Of a DNA stretch of 64,000 nt, positions 27,638 to 36,436 are shown piece after piece. Source of the stretch: Nitrospira sp. (GTDB lineage: Bacteria > Nitrospirota > Nitrospiria > Nitrospirales > Nitrospiraceae); assembly GCA_029865225.1 (NCBI GenBank), contig JAOUHJ010000006.1, positions 1-64,000 of the forward strand, given 5' to 3'. The notes below the pieces were generated by a model. That model was not told the DNA's origin and searched no databases. It saw only the letters and a program-made list of their open reading frames with translations. The translations under genes were made by a program, and so were the position numbers. The stretch's first letter is position 1. Each line of letters starts with the position of its first letter.

Positions 27638-27750
27638 GGGCTACTCCATCGGTTGTCCAGTTCGTACCATCGGGGGTCGACATGGTCAAGAGGCTGTTTG
27701 CGATCAGGAGAGACGGCGTATACAATTCCCGCTATCACTCAAGGAGTGAG

Positions 27751-29043
27751 ATGCCACGCGCTCGCGATCAAACGCCAGACTTATTCACGCCTACCGCCCG
27801 CGAGGATAAGGTTCCCCCTCCGCTTGCCGAACGGATGCGGCCCCGTGCGTTCGTGGACTTTGTCGGGCAAGACGCCATCACCGCCCCCAATCGGCCACTG
27901 CGACGGGCGATCGAGGCTGATCAACTCTCGTCCGTGATCTTCTGGGGCCCACCCGGTTCCGGGAAGACCACCCTGGCCCACCTGATTGCCCAGCATACGA
28001 AAGCCCAGTTTGTCCCATTCTCCGCAGTCACCAGCGGGGTGCCTGAACTGCGTGCACTCATCAAGGTGGCTGAACAGCGGCGCGCGATGAACGGGCAGCA
28101 GACGATTCTCTTCGTCGATGAAATCCATCGTTTCAACAAGGCACAGCAAGATGCGTTTCTCCCTCATGTCGAACGCGGCACGATCATTCTCGTCGGAGCG
28201 ACCACTGAAAATCCGTCGTTCGAAGTCATCAGCCCACTTCTGTCTCGCTCGCTGGTCGTGGTGCTCAAACAACTGTCCGATGAGGCCTTGGGGCAGATTC
28301 TTGATCGTGCACTCGTCGACGTCGAGCGGGGGATGGGGAAATGGAAGCCGCGCTTCTCGACGGAGGCCAGGCAGCAGTTGATCGTATTTGGGAATGGGGA
28401 TGCACGAGCGCTCCTCACGTCATTGGAGTTTGTCGTCATGCAGACGGCGCCTGGCCCTGATGGTGTCCGGGTGGTTGACGAAGCAACCTTGGAAGCATCG
28501 CTTGGGAAGAAGGCCCTTCGCTATGACAAGGCCGGGGAGGAGCACTACAACGTCATTTCGGCGTACATCAAAAGCCTGCGTGATTCTGATCCGGATGGAG
28601 CCCTCTATTGGTTGGCCCGTATGCTCGATGCCGGGGAGGATCCGAAGTTCATTGCCCGCCGGATGGTCATCTTTGCCTCGGAAGATATCGGCAATGCCGA
28701 CCCAATGGCGCTGGTGGTCGCCACGTCGGTGGCACAGGCAGTCCAGTTTGTGGGGCCGCCGGAAGCACAAATCAACCTGGCTCATGGCACCACCTATCTG
28801 GCGTCACGGCCAAAAGACAACGCATCCTATGTCGGTCTCTTGGAGGCCCTCAAGGATGCAAAGAGCCATGGCAATCTTGGGGTTCCCCTGCATCTCCGCA
28901 ATGCCGTGACCTCGTTGATGAAGGAAATGGGGTACGGAACAGACTATCGCTATGTTCACGACGATCCGTCGGCCCGCGTCGAGCAAACCCACCTTCCTCC
29001 CGAGCTGAAGGATCGCCGATACTACCGCCCAAAGCCTCTATAA
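27751..29043 (+). CDS. rarA: Replication-associated recombination protein A
   Basis: 430 residues; start at 27751 after AAGGAGTGAG, giving MPRARDQTPDLFTP. AAA+ Walker A GPPGSGKTTLAH, Walker B FVDEIHRFNKAQQDAFLPH, sensor 1 GATTENPSFEV and the C-terminal clamp-loader-like region RMLDAGEDPKFIARRMVIFASEDIG identify RarA/MgsA (WRNIP1 homologue). It acts at stalled forks with SSB. An in-frame extension to 27682 is rejected because it lacks a ribosome site and overlaps the divergent gene's promoter. Confidence 0.95.
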   Translation: MPRARDQTPDLFTPTAREDKVPPPLAERMRPRAFVDFVGQDAITAPNRPLRRAIEADQLSSVIFWGPPGSGKTTLAHLIAQHTKAQFVPFSAVTSGVPELRALIKVAEQRRAMNGQQTILFVDEIHRFNKAQQDAFLPHVERGTIILVGATTENPSFEVISPLLSRSLVVVLKQLSDEALGQILDRALVDVERGMGKWKPRFSTEARQQLIVFGNGDARALLTSLEFVVMQTAPGPDGVRVVDEATLEASLGKKALRYDKAGEEHYNVISAYIKSLRDSDPDGALYWLARMLDAGEDPKFIARRMVIFASEDIGNADPMALVVATSVAQAVQFVGPPEAQINLAHGTTYLASRPKDNASYVGLLEALKDAKSHGNLGVPLHLRNAVTSLMKEMGYGTDYRYVHDDPSARVEQTHLPPELKDRRYYRPKPL

Positions 29044-29051
29044 CCATCTAT

Positions 29052-29074
29052 AAATAGGGCCAATTGTCCTATTT
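29052..29074 (+). terminator. rarA terminator candidate
   Basis: AAATAGG at 29052-29058 pairs with CCTATTT at 29068-29074, running into TTTT. Weak AT-rich stem, 9 bp after the rarA stop. Confidence 0.4.
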
Positions 29075-29100
29075 TACATTCTCGTCTAATCGGTTATACT
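29073..29100 (+). promoter_or_regulatory. Promoter for the PilZ gene
   Basis: TTTACA at 29073-29078 and TATACT at 29095-29100 are 16 bp apart. The ATG at 29110 is only 10 bp from the -10 box, so the transcript would be nearly leaderless if that start is used. Confidence 0.5.
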
Positions 29101-29109
29101 TAGAGAGTT

Positions 29110-29502
29110 ATGAAGCGAGGAGAGGCCAAGCAATCGGCAAGCATGACCGCCCTCAGTGAACGACGAAAATTCGTCCGGGCGACGTTGGTAGGGTCCGCCT
29201 TGATATCGCCGAAGAGCGGCGGGCGCGCCTGTACCGCCGTCCTCGACAATGTGAATAAGATCGGGGCCGGGCTCCACACCAAAGATCGATTCCCGCCGAA
29301 CGAGCGAGTCACCGTCTCCCTAGCCTTTCTGGATTCCGATCGAGTCGAGCAACAGGAAAAACTCGATGGGACCGTCGCCTGGGTCAAGCCTTGGGATAAA
29401 AAAGGGTTTTTGGTCGGCGTGGTGTGGGATGATCTGGTAACGAAAGAAAAGAATCGCTGGTTGTACTATTACCTCGAAGAAACCCTCAAAGCTTCCGTCT
29501 AG
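29110..29502 (+). CDS. PilZ-domain protein
   Basis: 130 residues. The PilZ cyclic-di-GMP motifs are RRKFVR (RxxxR) at about 18-23 and DNVNKIGAGL (in place of D/NxSxxG; Ser is Asn-Lys here, so binding may be weaker) around residue 45. Strands GTVAWVKPWDKKGFLVGVVWDDL complete the barrel. A single-domain PilZ protein usually acts as a c-di-GMP-responsive adaptor. The start could also be the ATG at 29143 given the very short leader. Confidence 0.75.
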   Translation: MKRGEAKQSASMTALSERRKFVRATLVGSALISPKSGGRACTAVLDNVNKIGAGLHTKDRFPPNERVTVSLAFLDSDRVEQQEKLDGTVAWVKPWDKKGFLVGVVWDDLVTKEKNRWLYYYLEETLKASV

Positions 29503-29504
29503 CC

Positions 29505-29624
29505 GGGCGTTGAAAAGGCCCACCGACTGCGTTCTCGTTTCGCTCAGATTCCTTGACGTACTAGAAACAGTACGACTCGTCTCTTCGCTCACTGCGGCCT
29601 TGCTGCTGAGCCTTTTGAACGCCC
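29505..29624 (-). repeat. Intergenic repeat with terminal inverted repeats, copy 3 (inverted)
   Basis: Starts GGGCGTTGAAAAGGC and ends GCCTTTTGAACGCCC (one mismatch in the inverted pair). Its reverse complement aligns along its length with 33416-33537: same GGCCGCAG-GAGCGA stretch and GTAC...GTACGT core. It sits 2 bp after the PilZ stop and 8 bp before the ABC-F stop, so it may serve as a bidirectional terminator. Confidence 0.75.
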
Positions 29625-29632
29625 TCAAAGAG

Positions 29633-31480
29633 TTAGCATAATGCTTCTAGTTTGTGTTTCACATCTTCGAGTTCCGCCGAGAGAGACTCCCAGCGTGCGG
29701 TCAATCGCTCAAGACTCCGTTTCCAGTCTTCCTGTTCTTGATGGAGGGTGTTCCAACGGTCGAACTCTTCATAGAGTTTAGGATCGGCCAGCTCTGCCTC
29801 GCGGGTCCTGATCTTTGCTTCAGCCTCCGTGATTTCCGCCTCCGCACGGGACACCTGTTTCTCCAATCTCGCTTGCGTCTTGGCCAAATCACGTCGCTCG
29901 CCACCTCGCCCCTTCGTTTGGACCTGTTGCGTCATCGCGCGAGTGGGGCCTGAGGTAGTGGCTTTCGATGCCCCATTGAGGTCCTCGCTTGTTTCCTTGA
30001 TCGATTCGAACTCCTGCGCCTTCTTCCAGAGATAGTACTCGTAGTCACCGATGAAGTTGCGAGCCTGACCCTCCTCGATTTCGACGACCCTCGTGGCGAT
30101 GCGTGTCAAAAAGGTCGGATCATGGGAAATGAAAATGATGGTCCCGGGAAACTCGGCGAGGGCGTCTGTGAGCACGTCCACCGAGGCTGGATCCAGGTGG
30201 TTGGTTGGCTCATCAAGCAGGAGGGTATTCGCAGGTTCCACGAGCATGCGGGCCAAGGCGACCCGGTTCCGCTCACCGCCGCTCAAGGCCTTGATGGGTT
30301 TTTTCTGATCCTGGCCTGAAAATAAGAAGGCGCCGGCGATGCCACGCAGGAAATTCATCTCCGCATGTTTGGTGACTTCTTCGAGGGATTCGAGAATCGA
30401 ATGTTCCGGGTTCAGAGTTTCCGCTTGATGCTGGGCGAAGTAGTGCAGCGTGACGCCATGTCCGACGGATCTGGTGCCGGTATCGGGAGGAAGCACGCCG
30501 GCGAGCATCTTGAGGAGCGTACTTTTTCCCGCACCGTTTTCTCCTACCAGGGCGATCCGCTGTCCTCGTTCCACAGAAAAATCGAGTATCTTGTAGACCA
30601 CCTTTTCGCCATAGCGCTTGCTCGCTCCAGCGAGGTCCAATACCTGGCGGCCGCTTGTCGAAGGCAACGGAAACCGGAACTTGACACGTTTCGGATCTCG
30701 CTGGATCTCAATCCGCTTGACCTTCTCCAGTTGCTTGAGGCGCGATTGCACCTGACTGGCCTTATTGGCCTGGTACCGGAAGCGATCGACGAACTTTTGA
30801 ACCCGCGCGATCTCCTTGGACTGGCGAGCTGCCGAGGCCTGTAGTTGGGCGTCTCTTTCAGCTTTCAGTTCGCAGAATAGTGAATAGTTGCCACGATACT
30901 CTTCGATGGTGTGATGCCGCAGTTCCCAGATGTGGGTGACCACTCGATCCAGAAAGGCGGTGTCGTGACTGATGATCAGGAGCGTCATGCCGGATTGGAG
31001 GAGAAATTGTTCGAACCAACGCTGAGTGGGCTTGTCCAAATGGTTCGTCGGCTCGTCGAGCATCAGCACGTCGGGGTTCGACAGGAGCAGATGTGCGAGC
31101 GCCACCCGCATCCGATAGCCGCCTGACAGTTTCTCCACAGGGCGATCGAAATCCCCTTCTGTAAAACCCAATCCCATCAGAATGCGCTTGGCCTCGTATT
31201 CAGGGTACTCATCGCGATGGGCCGCATCGAGTGCCGTCTTACCGGTGATGGTTTCGAGTTCCTGAGGCAGATAGCCGATCCGAAGCCGCGGTCGCTTCCG
31301 GATCGAACCCTTGTCCGGTGATTCCTCACCAAGGATCATGCGAAAGAGCGTAGTCTTACCGGCGCCATTGGGGCCAACCAGGCCGACCCGCGAATTCGGG
31401 CGTAGATGTGCCGAGGCCTCCGTGAGGAGCACCTTCGTCGAATATTGTTTATGGATCGATTCGATTTGGAGCATGGACAC
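29633..31480 (-). CDS. ABC-F family ATPase
   Basis: 615 residues, two ABC domains without membrane segments. Walker A GLVGPNGAGKTTLF and ALVGENGAGKSTLLK; signature LSGGYRMRVALAHLL and LSGGERNRVALARML; EPTNHLD twice. The linker between them is basic and helical (RFRYQANKASQVQSRLKQLEKVKR), and a C-terminal coiled coil (about 540-615) resembles Uup/YheS. ABC-F proteins bind the ribosome E-site or, for Uup, affect DNA/ribosome biology. It is convergent with the PilZ gene across repeat copy 3. Confidence 0.93.
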   Translation of the reverse strand: MSMLQIESIHKQYSTKVLLTEASAHLRPNSRVGLVGPNGAGKTTLFRMILGEESPDKGSIRKRPRLRIGYLPQELETITGKTALDAAHRDEYPEYEAKRILMGLGFTEGDFDRPVEKLSGGYRMRVALAHLLLSNPDVLMLDEPTNHLDKPTQRWFEQFLLQSGMTLLIISHDTAFLDRVVTHIWELRHHTIEEYRGNYSLFCELKAERDAQLQASAARQSKEIARVQKFVDRFRYQANKASQVQSRLKQLEKVKRIEIQRDPKRVKFRFPLPSTSGRQVLDLAGASKRYGEKVVYKILDFSVERGQRIALVGENGAGKSTLLKMLAGVLPPDTGTRSVGHGVTLHYFAQHQAETLNPEHSILESLEEVTKHAEMNFLRGIAGAFLFSGQDQKKPIKALSGGERNRVALARMLVEPANTLLLDEPTNHLDPASVDVLTDALAEFPGTIIFISHDPTFLTRIATRVVEIEEGQARNFIGDYEYYLWKKAQEFESIKETSEDLNGASKATTSGPTRAMTQQVQTKGRGGERRDLAKTQARLEKQVSRAEAEITEAEAKIRTREAELADPKLYEEFDRWNTLHQEQEDWKRSLERLTARWESLSAELEDVKHKLEALC

Positions 31481-31651
31481 AAACCTTCCGTGTGAAATGA
31501 ACCAGTGTGAAAGAGCCGAGACGAACTCGAACAGAGGGAGTGACTAGGAGGTTGGGAGTCGTGGCAGAGTGAGGAAATTGAAAACGGCAAACATGCTAGA
31601 TCCTAAAGAATGCTGGAGGTGTTTATCCGTCGGTACGCACGAAGTACGGTT

Positions 31652-31727
31652 TGGTGGAGCTGGCCGGGATTGAACCGGCGACCTCGTGAATGCCATTCAC
31701 GCGCGCTCCCAACTGCGCCACAGCCCC
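31652..31727 (-). tRNA. tRNA-Ala (anticodon GGC)
   Basis: 76 nt including encoded CCA. Read on the minus strand, acceptor GGGGCTG/CAGCTCC, D-arm GCGC..GCGC, anticodon stem CGTGA/TCACG around loop ATGGCAT (anticodon GGC), T-arm GCCGG-TTCAATC-CCGGC. All four arms pair with only one wobble in the acceptor. Confidence 0.96.
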
Positions 31728-31892
31728 ACTCTGGGAGATTCTCAAGTCGAAATGAATCAGGAAAATTGCGACGTTAAATCGAGGTGCATGCTAACACGCG
31801 GGTATGGACCAGTCAAGAAAGCGCTGGATCATCTGGTTAGCCAGTAAAGCAGGAAGACGAACCATTCGCATTGCACATCGTGAGAGAACAGC

Positions 31893-31921
31893 TTGACAAA
31901 AGACGAGGTCACACCTACCAT
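31893..31921 (+). promoter_or_regulatory. Promoter upstream of purA
   Basis: Consensus -35 TTGACA at 31893-31898, 17-bp spacer, -10 TACCAT at 31916-31921. Predicted start is near 31928, only a few bases before a terminator-like hairpin. Confidence 0.65.
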
Positions 31922-31931
31922 AGGCCCCCTT

Positions 31932-31967
31932 GGCTCTGATCTCCTCGTCTGGTCAGAGCCATTTTTT
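31932..31967 (+). terminator. Intrinsic terminator-like hairpin in the purA leader
   Basis: GGCTCTGA (31932-31939) pairs perfectly with TCAGAGCC (31953-31960), followed by A and six T (31962-31967). It sits between the promoter and the purA ATG at 32000, so it could act as an attenuator, or end a ~40-nt leader RNA. Confidence 0.72.
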
Positions 31968-31999
31968 CGTGTCGAAACCGGCTGGGAAATTCCAACGTT

Positions 32000-33322
32000 A
32001 TGGGTAATCTCGTCATCATCGGGGCGCAGTGGGGCGATGAGGGTAAGGGCAAGATCGTCGATATTTTAGCCCGCGATGCCGATGTTGTCGTCCGGTATCA
32101 GGGTGGATCCAATGCCGGGCATACCGTCATCAACGAACGGGGAACCTATATTTTTCATCTCATCCCCTCGGGCATCCTGTACCGAGGCACGACGTGTGTC
32201 ATCGGAAACGGCGTCGTCGTGGATCCTGGATCCCTGATTGAAGAGATGGATCAGCTCCACACCAAAGGCATCACCATCGGTAAGAACTTCGTCATCAGTC
32301 AGCGGGCGCACTTGATCCTCCCCTACCATAAGGCGATCGACCGGGCGTCGGAACAGTCCAAAGGGTCGCGCAAGATCGGGACAACCGGGCGAGGGATCGG
32401 CCCGTCGTATGCCGACAAGATGGCACGGATCGGGATTCTAGTGGGCGATCTACTAAATCCTTCATTGTTCAAGAAGAAACTCGAAGAAAACCTGGTCGAG
32501 ATGAACTGGTTCTTGGAGCGATTGCATAAGGTCGAAACCTTTCAAGTCGACAAAGTGTTCGATCAATACATGGGCTATGCCGACCGGCTCAAGAGCCATA
32601 TCGTTGATACGACCATGTTGCTCAACCGCTCGATCGAGAAAAACAAGACGGTGATTTTTGAAGGCGCTCAAGGGACGAATCTCGATGTGGATTTCGGTAC
32701 CTATCCCTATGTCACCTCGTCTAGCGCAGCGGCCGGTGGAGCCTGCACTGGTACCGGCGTGGGGCCCACGATGATCGATGCGGTGATGGGGATCGCCAAG
32801 GCCTACTCCACCAGGGTGGGCAGTGGACCGTTTCCGACCGAATTAGATGATGAGGAGGGGCGTGGGCTCCAAGAGCGAGGGCGGGAGTTCGGATCGACGA
32901 CCGGGCGTCCCAGGCGGTGCGGGTGGTTTGACGCGGTCGTGGTTCGGCACGCGGCCACGGTGAATGGGCTCAGCTCGCTGGCGTTGACCAAACTCGATGT
33001 GCTCGACGGCTGCAAGGAACTCAAGCTCTGTACTGGCTATAAACATGGGAGCACTCTGTACAAAACTATGCCGGCCGATCTTGAGGTGTTGACCAACTGT
33101 GTGCCGGTCTACCAGCGGATGAAGGGGTGGACCACCGGCACCACCGGGACTACCAGCTATGGGAAACTCCCGGCCGAAGCGAAACGGTACCTGGCTCGCG
33201 TCGAAGAGTTGGCGCAGTGCCGGATCGACATGATTTCAACCGGGTCGAAGCGAGCAGAAACGATCATGCTCCGCAATCCTTTGGACTGTTCCCGCCGACG
33301 CCCCACACGCTCACGAAAATAG
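32000..33322 (+). CDS. purA: Adenylosuccinate synthetase
   Basis: 440 residues. GTP/IMP-binding N-terminus IIGAQWGDEGKGKIVD, NAGHTVI, GTTGRGIGPSYADK, FEGAQGTNLDVDFGTYPYVTSS and C-terminal GWTTGTTGTTSYGKLP are diagnostic. It joins IMP and aspartate with GTP in AMP synthesis. The length matches. It stands alone behind a promoter and a terminator-like hairpin, implying attenuation control; the gene following on the right is the repeat and island boundary. Confidence 0.97.
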   Translation: MGNLVIIGAQWGDEGKGKIVDILARDADVVVRYQGGSNAGHTVINERGTYIFHLIPSGILYRGTTCVIGNGVVVDPGSLIEEMDQLHTKGITIGKNFVISQRAHLILPYHKAIDRASEQSKGSRKIGTTGRGIGPSYADKMARIGILVGDLLNPSLFKKKLEENLVEMNWFLERLHKVETFQVDKVFDQYMGYADRLKSHIVDTTMLLNRSIEKNKTVIFEGAQGTNLDVDFGTYPYVTSSSAAAGGACTGTGVGPTMIDAVMGIAKAYSTRVGSGPFPTELDDEEGRGLQERGREFGSTTGRPRRCGWFDAVVVRHAATVNGLSSLALTKLDVLDGCKELKLCTGYKHGSTLYKTMPADLEVLTNCVPVYQRMKGWTTGTTGTTSYGKLPAEAKRYLARVEELAQCRIDMISTGSKRAETIMLRNPLDCSRRRPTRSRK

Positions 33323-33415
33323 TCGATGGTCATTCGCCGGGCAGGGATGCTAGGATGGGCCGGTGAGTTGGTCATTATTTGTGAAGACCGTAGAACGGTG
33401 AGTGATTCGAGTTGC

Positions 33416-33537
33416 AGGATGTTCAAAAAGGTCTTCCTGCGAGGCCGCAGCGAGCGAGGGACCGAGGCGTACTTTTTTCGGTACGTTGAGGTGCTGAGCG
33501 ATGCGAGAACAAAGCGGGGAGCCTTTTTCAACATCCT
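33416..33537 (+). repeat. Intergenic repeat with terminal inverted repeats, copy 2
   Basis: 122 bp, beginning AGGATGTTCAAAAAGG and ending CCTTTTTCAACATCCT, a near-perfect inverted pair, with the core GGCGTACTTTTTTCGGTACG. It lies between purA and the island's left border and aligns with copies at 10258-10380 and 29505-29624. It ends 6 bp before the tRNA-Lys fragment. Confidence 0.8.
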
Positions 33538-33543
33538 AAGCGT

Positions 33544-33559
33544 GAGCCGGTAGCTCAGT
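33544..33559 (+). other. Island left boundary: tRNA-Lys 5' fragment
   Basis: GAGCCGGTAGCTCAGT is identical to the first 16 bases of tRNA-Lys(UUU) at 49440-49455 and in the same orientation. The rest of the tRNA is absent. A direct repeat with an integrase just inside its far copy fits attL/attR of an integrated element. Confidence 0.6.
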
Positions 33560-33980
33560 GATGAATTGTCACAATTTCATATTATAATATGAATATCAAT
33601 GACTTATGAGTCTATTAAAAATTTCACTCTAACTTTCACTCTAAAATATCTTCTGCTTTTTGTGTGGTAACCATTCGCCAACCTCGTCTGTAAGGGCAAA
33701 ACAATCTATCCTCAGTTTTTGTGCTTCCTGAAGCCCTCACAACACTTCTCCTGTTTCCGAGTGATCCTAAGCCCCCTCAACCAATTCAGATTACGCAAAG
33801 GGTTTCTCGCTTGCTACCAACTCCCACAATTCTGTAAAGATCACTTTGTAGCATAACTGGGAAGCGTCTGATAGCCAGTAGTGATACAGATGATTCATCT
33901 GTAGTTGGTTGTTCCGATTCCTGCCTTGCACTAAACTCTTTCAGGCTTCAGACCCTTTCGTATTGCTTGGAGGTTCCTTT
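33560..33980. other. AT-rich gap after the island boundary
   Basis: About 420 bp with no supported gene. It contains a perfect 18-bp palindrome (33576-33593) and otherwise T-rich sequence; two short non-coding-looking frames were ignored. The Sel1 gene's ribosome site GGAGG lies at its end. Confidence 0.6.
33576..33593. repeat. 18-bp perfect palindrome
   Basis: TTCATATTATAATATGAA reads identically on both strands. Could be a regulator operator; it lies 17 bp inside the island's left repeat. Confidence 0.55.
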
Positions 33981-34676
33981 ATGACCCCTCACGTCCTGCT
34001 CCATGCAGTCATGTTTATTGGTGTCCTGACCATAGGAGGCTGCTTCAATGATGCGGCGTTCTACCAAAAAGCCTGTGCTGGTGGAGACGTAGGAGGCTGT
34101 TTTAATCTCGGAGCAAGGTATGACGAGGGTGTCGGCGTCCTACCAGACTCTGGTCAAGCTGTAGACTTCTACCAGAAAGCCTGTGCCGGCGGAGAGGCGC
34201 GAGGTTGTTACAATCTCGGCGTGAGGTATGCAGAAGGTAAGGTTGTTCCACGAGACCTTCGCCTAGCTATTATGTTCTACCAGAAAGCCTGTGACGGTGG
34301 AGTGGCGCAAGGCTGCAATAATCTCGGCGTGAGGTATGCCACGGGGGATGGGGTCTCACGAGATCCCGCTCAAGCTATGGCGCTCTATCGGAAAGCCTGT
34401 GAGGGCGGAGTAGCGGAAGGCTGTTTCAATCTCGGCAACATGTATATGGATGGAAACGGGGTCTCCTCAAACCTTGATCAAACCCTTGCGTTCTATTGGA
34501 AAGCCTGTGACGGTGGGGTAGCGCAAGGCTGTGTCAATCTCGGTGTGATGTCAGAGTTGGGAATTGGTATGAAAAGGGACGATGCTGAAGCACTCCAGCA
34601 TTACAGAAAGGCATGTAATCTCAAAGAGCAAGTAGGCTGTGACAATTATGCAAAGTTGAAGAGTGGTAGACGCTAA
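33981..34676 (+). CDS. Sel1/Hcp-like cysteine-rich repeat lipoprotein
   Basis: 231 residues from the ATG at 33981 (GGAGG six bases earlier). A lipoprotein signal with lipobox TIGGC places Cys at about residue 22. Six 36-residue Sel1 repeats follow, each with KAC-X7-C (for example KACDGGVAQGC) and NLG-x-xYAxG; the Cys pair matches disulfide-bridged Hcp proteins of Helicobacter. Sel1 repeats bind partner proteins. Downstream is a larger paralogue sharing the 3'-flanking sequence, so tandem duplication is clear. The ligand is unknown. Confidence 0.88.
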   Translation: MTPHVLLHAVMFIGVLTIGGCFNDAAFYQKACAGGDVGGCFNLGARYDEGVGVLPDSGQAVDFYQKACAGGEARGCYNLGVRYAEGKVVPRDLRLAIMFYQKACDGGVAQGCNNLGVRYATGDGVSRDPAQAMALYRKACEGGVAEGCFNLGNMYMDGNGVSSNLDQTLAFYWKACDGGVAQGCVNLGVMSELGIGMKRDDAEALQHYRKACNLKEQVGCDNYAKLKSGRR

Positions 34677-34777
34677 GAAGGTCCTCAGTTCTAGGCAATT
34701 TGCAGACTCCTAAACTGCACCGTATAACTGTTCTGCATTCCTGTATCGGCGGTTGGTTTTTTCTCCGCGTTACACTA
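34677..34777 (+). repeat. Sel1-paralogue flanking repeat, copy A
   Basis: About 100 bp right after the first Sel1 stop, nearly identical to 36337-36436 (both start GAAGGTCCTCAGTTCTA and end CCGCGTTACACTA). It marks the duplication unit: Sel1 gene plus downstream spacer. Confidence 0.8.
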
Positions 34778-34824
34778 CAATCCCTCCCGAAGTGCTCCTT
34801 TCTCCCCTTCTCGGAGGTTCCTGT

Positions 34825-36336
34825 ATGACTTTTCGCGTGACTCCTCAGGCGATTCTTATCCTCGGCGAACTGGTTTTACTCATAGCCTGCCATTCACCAG
34901 GACCACCACATTTGGAAGGACACAGCGTCCCACCAGACTCTGGTCAAGCTGTAGACTTCCAACAGAAAGCCTGTGACGGCGGAGTGGCGCAAGGCTGTTA
35001 CAATCTTGGCCAGATGTATAGGCAGGGAGACGGAGTCTCACGAGACCCTGGTCAAGCTATCGCGCTCTATCGGAAAGCCTGTGACGGTGGAGTGGCGCAA
35101 GGCTGTTACAATCTCGGTGCGATGTATATAGAGGGAAACGGGGTCTTGCGAGATCCTAGTCAAGCTATGGCGTTCTATCAGAAAGCCTGTGACGGCGGAG
35201 TGGCGCAAGGCTGTTACAATCTTGGCCAGATGCATAGGGAGGGAGACGAGGTCGGACGAGATCCCGCTCAAGCTATCGCGCCCTATCGGAAAGCCTGTGA
35301 CGGCGGAGTGGCGAAAGGCTGTTTCAATCTCGGCCAGATGTATAGGCAGGGAGACGGGGTCGCACGAGATCCTGCTCAAGCTATGGCGCTCTATCGGAAA
35401 GCCTGTGCCGGCGGGGAGCAGCGAGGGTGTTACAATCTAGAAGTGATGAAGTATGCGCAGGGGGATGAGGTCTCAGGAGATCCCGCTCAAGCTATGGCGC
35501 TCTATCGGAAAGCCTGTGACGGTGGAGTGGCGCAAGGCTGCAATAATCTCGGCGTGAGGTATGCCACGGGGGATGGGGTCTCACGAGATCCCGCTCAAGC
35601 TATGGCGCTCTATCGGAAAGCTTGTGAGGGCGGATGGGCGCAAAGCTGTGACAATCTCGGCGTGATGTATATGATGGGACACGGGGTCTCACGAGATCCT
35701 GCTCAAGCTGTGGCGTTCTATCGCAAAGCCTGTGAGGGCGGATGGGCGCAAGGCTGTAGCGATCTCGGCATATCGTATTTTCAAGGGGACGGGGTCTCAC
35801 GAGACATGGGTCAAGCAGCAGTCTTATACCGGAAAGCTTGTGAGGGAGGAGTGGCGCAAGGCTGTTACAATCTCGGAGGAATGTATGATTTTGGACACGG
35901 GGTCTCACGAGATCCTGCTCAAGCTGTGGCGCTCTATCGCAAAGCCTGTGAGGGCGGATGGGCGCAAGGCTGTAGCGATCTCGGCATATCGTATTTTCAA
36001 GGGGACGGGGTCTCACGAGACATGGGTCAAGCAGCAATCTTTTGCCGGAAAGCTTGTGAGGGAGGAGTGGCGCAAGGCTGTCACAATCTCGGAGGAATGT
36101 ATTATGATGGGAATGGGGTTTCACGAGACCTCGCTCAAGCGGTGGTGTTCTACCGGAAAGCCTGTGACGGTGGGGGGCATGCGAAAGGCTGCCTCATGCT
36201 GGGCGCGATGTACCTGAAGGGGGATGGGGTCCCAAGAGACGACGATGAAGGACTCATGTATTTCAAAAAGGCATGCGATCTCAAATCGAAAGATGGGTGT
36301 GACAATTATGCAAAGCTTAAGTCTAGTAGAAGGTGA
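34825..36336 (+). CDS. Large Sel1/Hcp-like cysteine-rich repeat lipoprotein
   Basis: 503 residues from the ATG at 34825 (CGGAGG upstream); signal peptide with lipobox LLIAC. Thirteen 36-residue Sel1 repeats each have KAC-X7-C with a GGVAQGCYNLG-like core. Residues covering DNA 35719-35934 and 35935-36150 are a near-identical 72-residue double unit, showing recent expansion. Exposed outside the cytoplasm, it probably acts as a multivalent disulfide-stapled binding scaffold. It is paralogous to the preceding gene and lies within the island. Confidence 0.88.
   Translation: MTFRVTPQAILILGELVLLIACHSPGPPHLEGHSVPPDSGQAVDFQQKACDGGVAQGCYNLGQMYRQGDGVSRDPGQAIALYRKACDGGVAQGCYNLGAMYIEGNGVLRDPSQAMAFYQKACDGGVAQGCYNLGQMHREGDEVGRDPAQAIAPYRKACDGGVAKGCFNLGQMYRQGDGVARDPAQAMALYRKACAGGEQRGCYNLEVMKYAQGDEVSGDPAQAMALYRKACDGGVAQGCNNLGVRYATGDGVSRDPAQAMALYRKACEGGWAQSCDNLGVMYMMGHGVSRDPAQAVAFYRKACEGGWAQGCSDLGISYFQGDGVSRDMGQAAVLYRKACEGGVAQGCYNLGGMYDFGHGVSRDPAQAVALYRKACEGGWAQGCSDLGISYFQGDGVSRDMGQAAIFCRKACEGGVAQGCHNLGGMYYDGNGVSRDLAQAVVFYRKACDGGGHAKGCLMLGAMYLKGDGVPRDDDEGLMYFKKACDLKSKDGCDNYAKLKSSRR
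35719..36150 (+). repeat. 216-bp coding tandem duplication
   Basis: Two adjacent 216-bp units (35719-35934, 35935-36150), each coding for two Sel1 repeats (EGGWAQGCSDLGISYF and EGGVAQGC), are almost identical at DNA level. Confidence 0.75.
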
Positions 36337-36436
36337 GAAGGTCCTCAGTTCTACGCAATTTGCAGACTCCTAAACTGCACCGCATCACCGTTCTGCATTC
36401 CTGTATCGGCGCTTGGTTTTTCTCCGCGTTACACTA
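36337..36436 (+). repeat. Sel1-paralogue flanking repeat, copy B
   Basis: Copy of 34677-34777, directly after the second Sel1 gene. It is truncated at ACACTA by the MITE beginning at 36437. Confidence 0.8.

Noticed and set aside
35038..36217. Open frames in other phases and on the minus strand inside the large Sel1 gene
   Set aside because: They arise because the 108-bp repeats are open in several frames; only the plus frame gives signal peptide and Sel1 repeats.
34825..36336. Regular repeats possibly read as a CRISPR array
   Set aside because: The period is 108 bp within a continuous coding frame with no short unique spacers of fixed length, so it is a protein-repeat gene.
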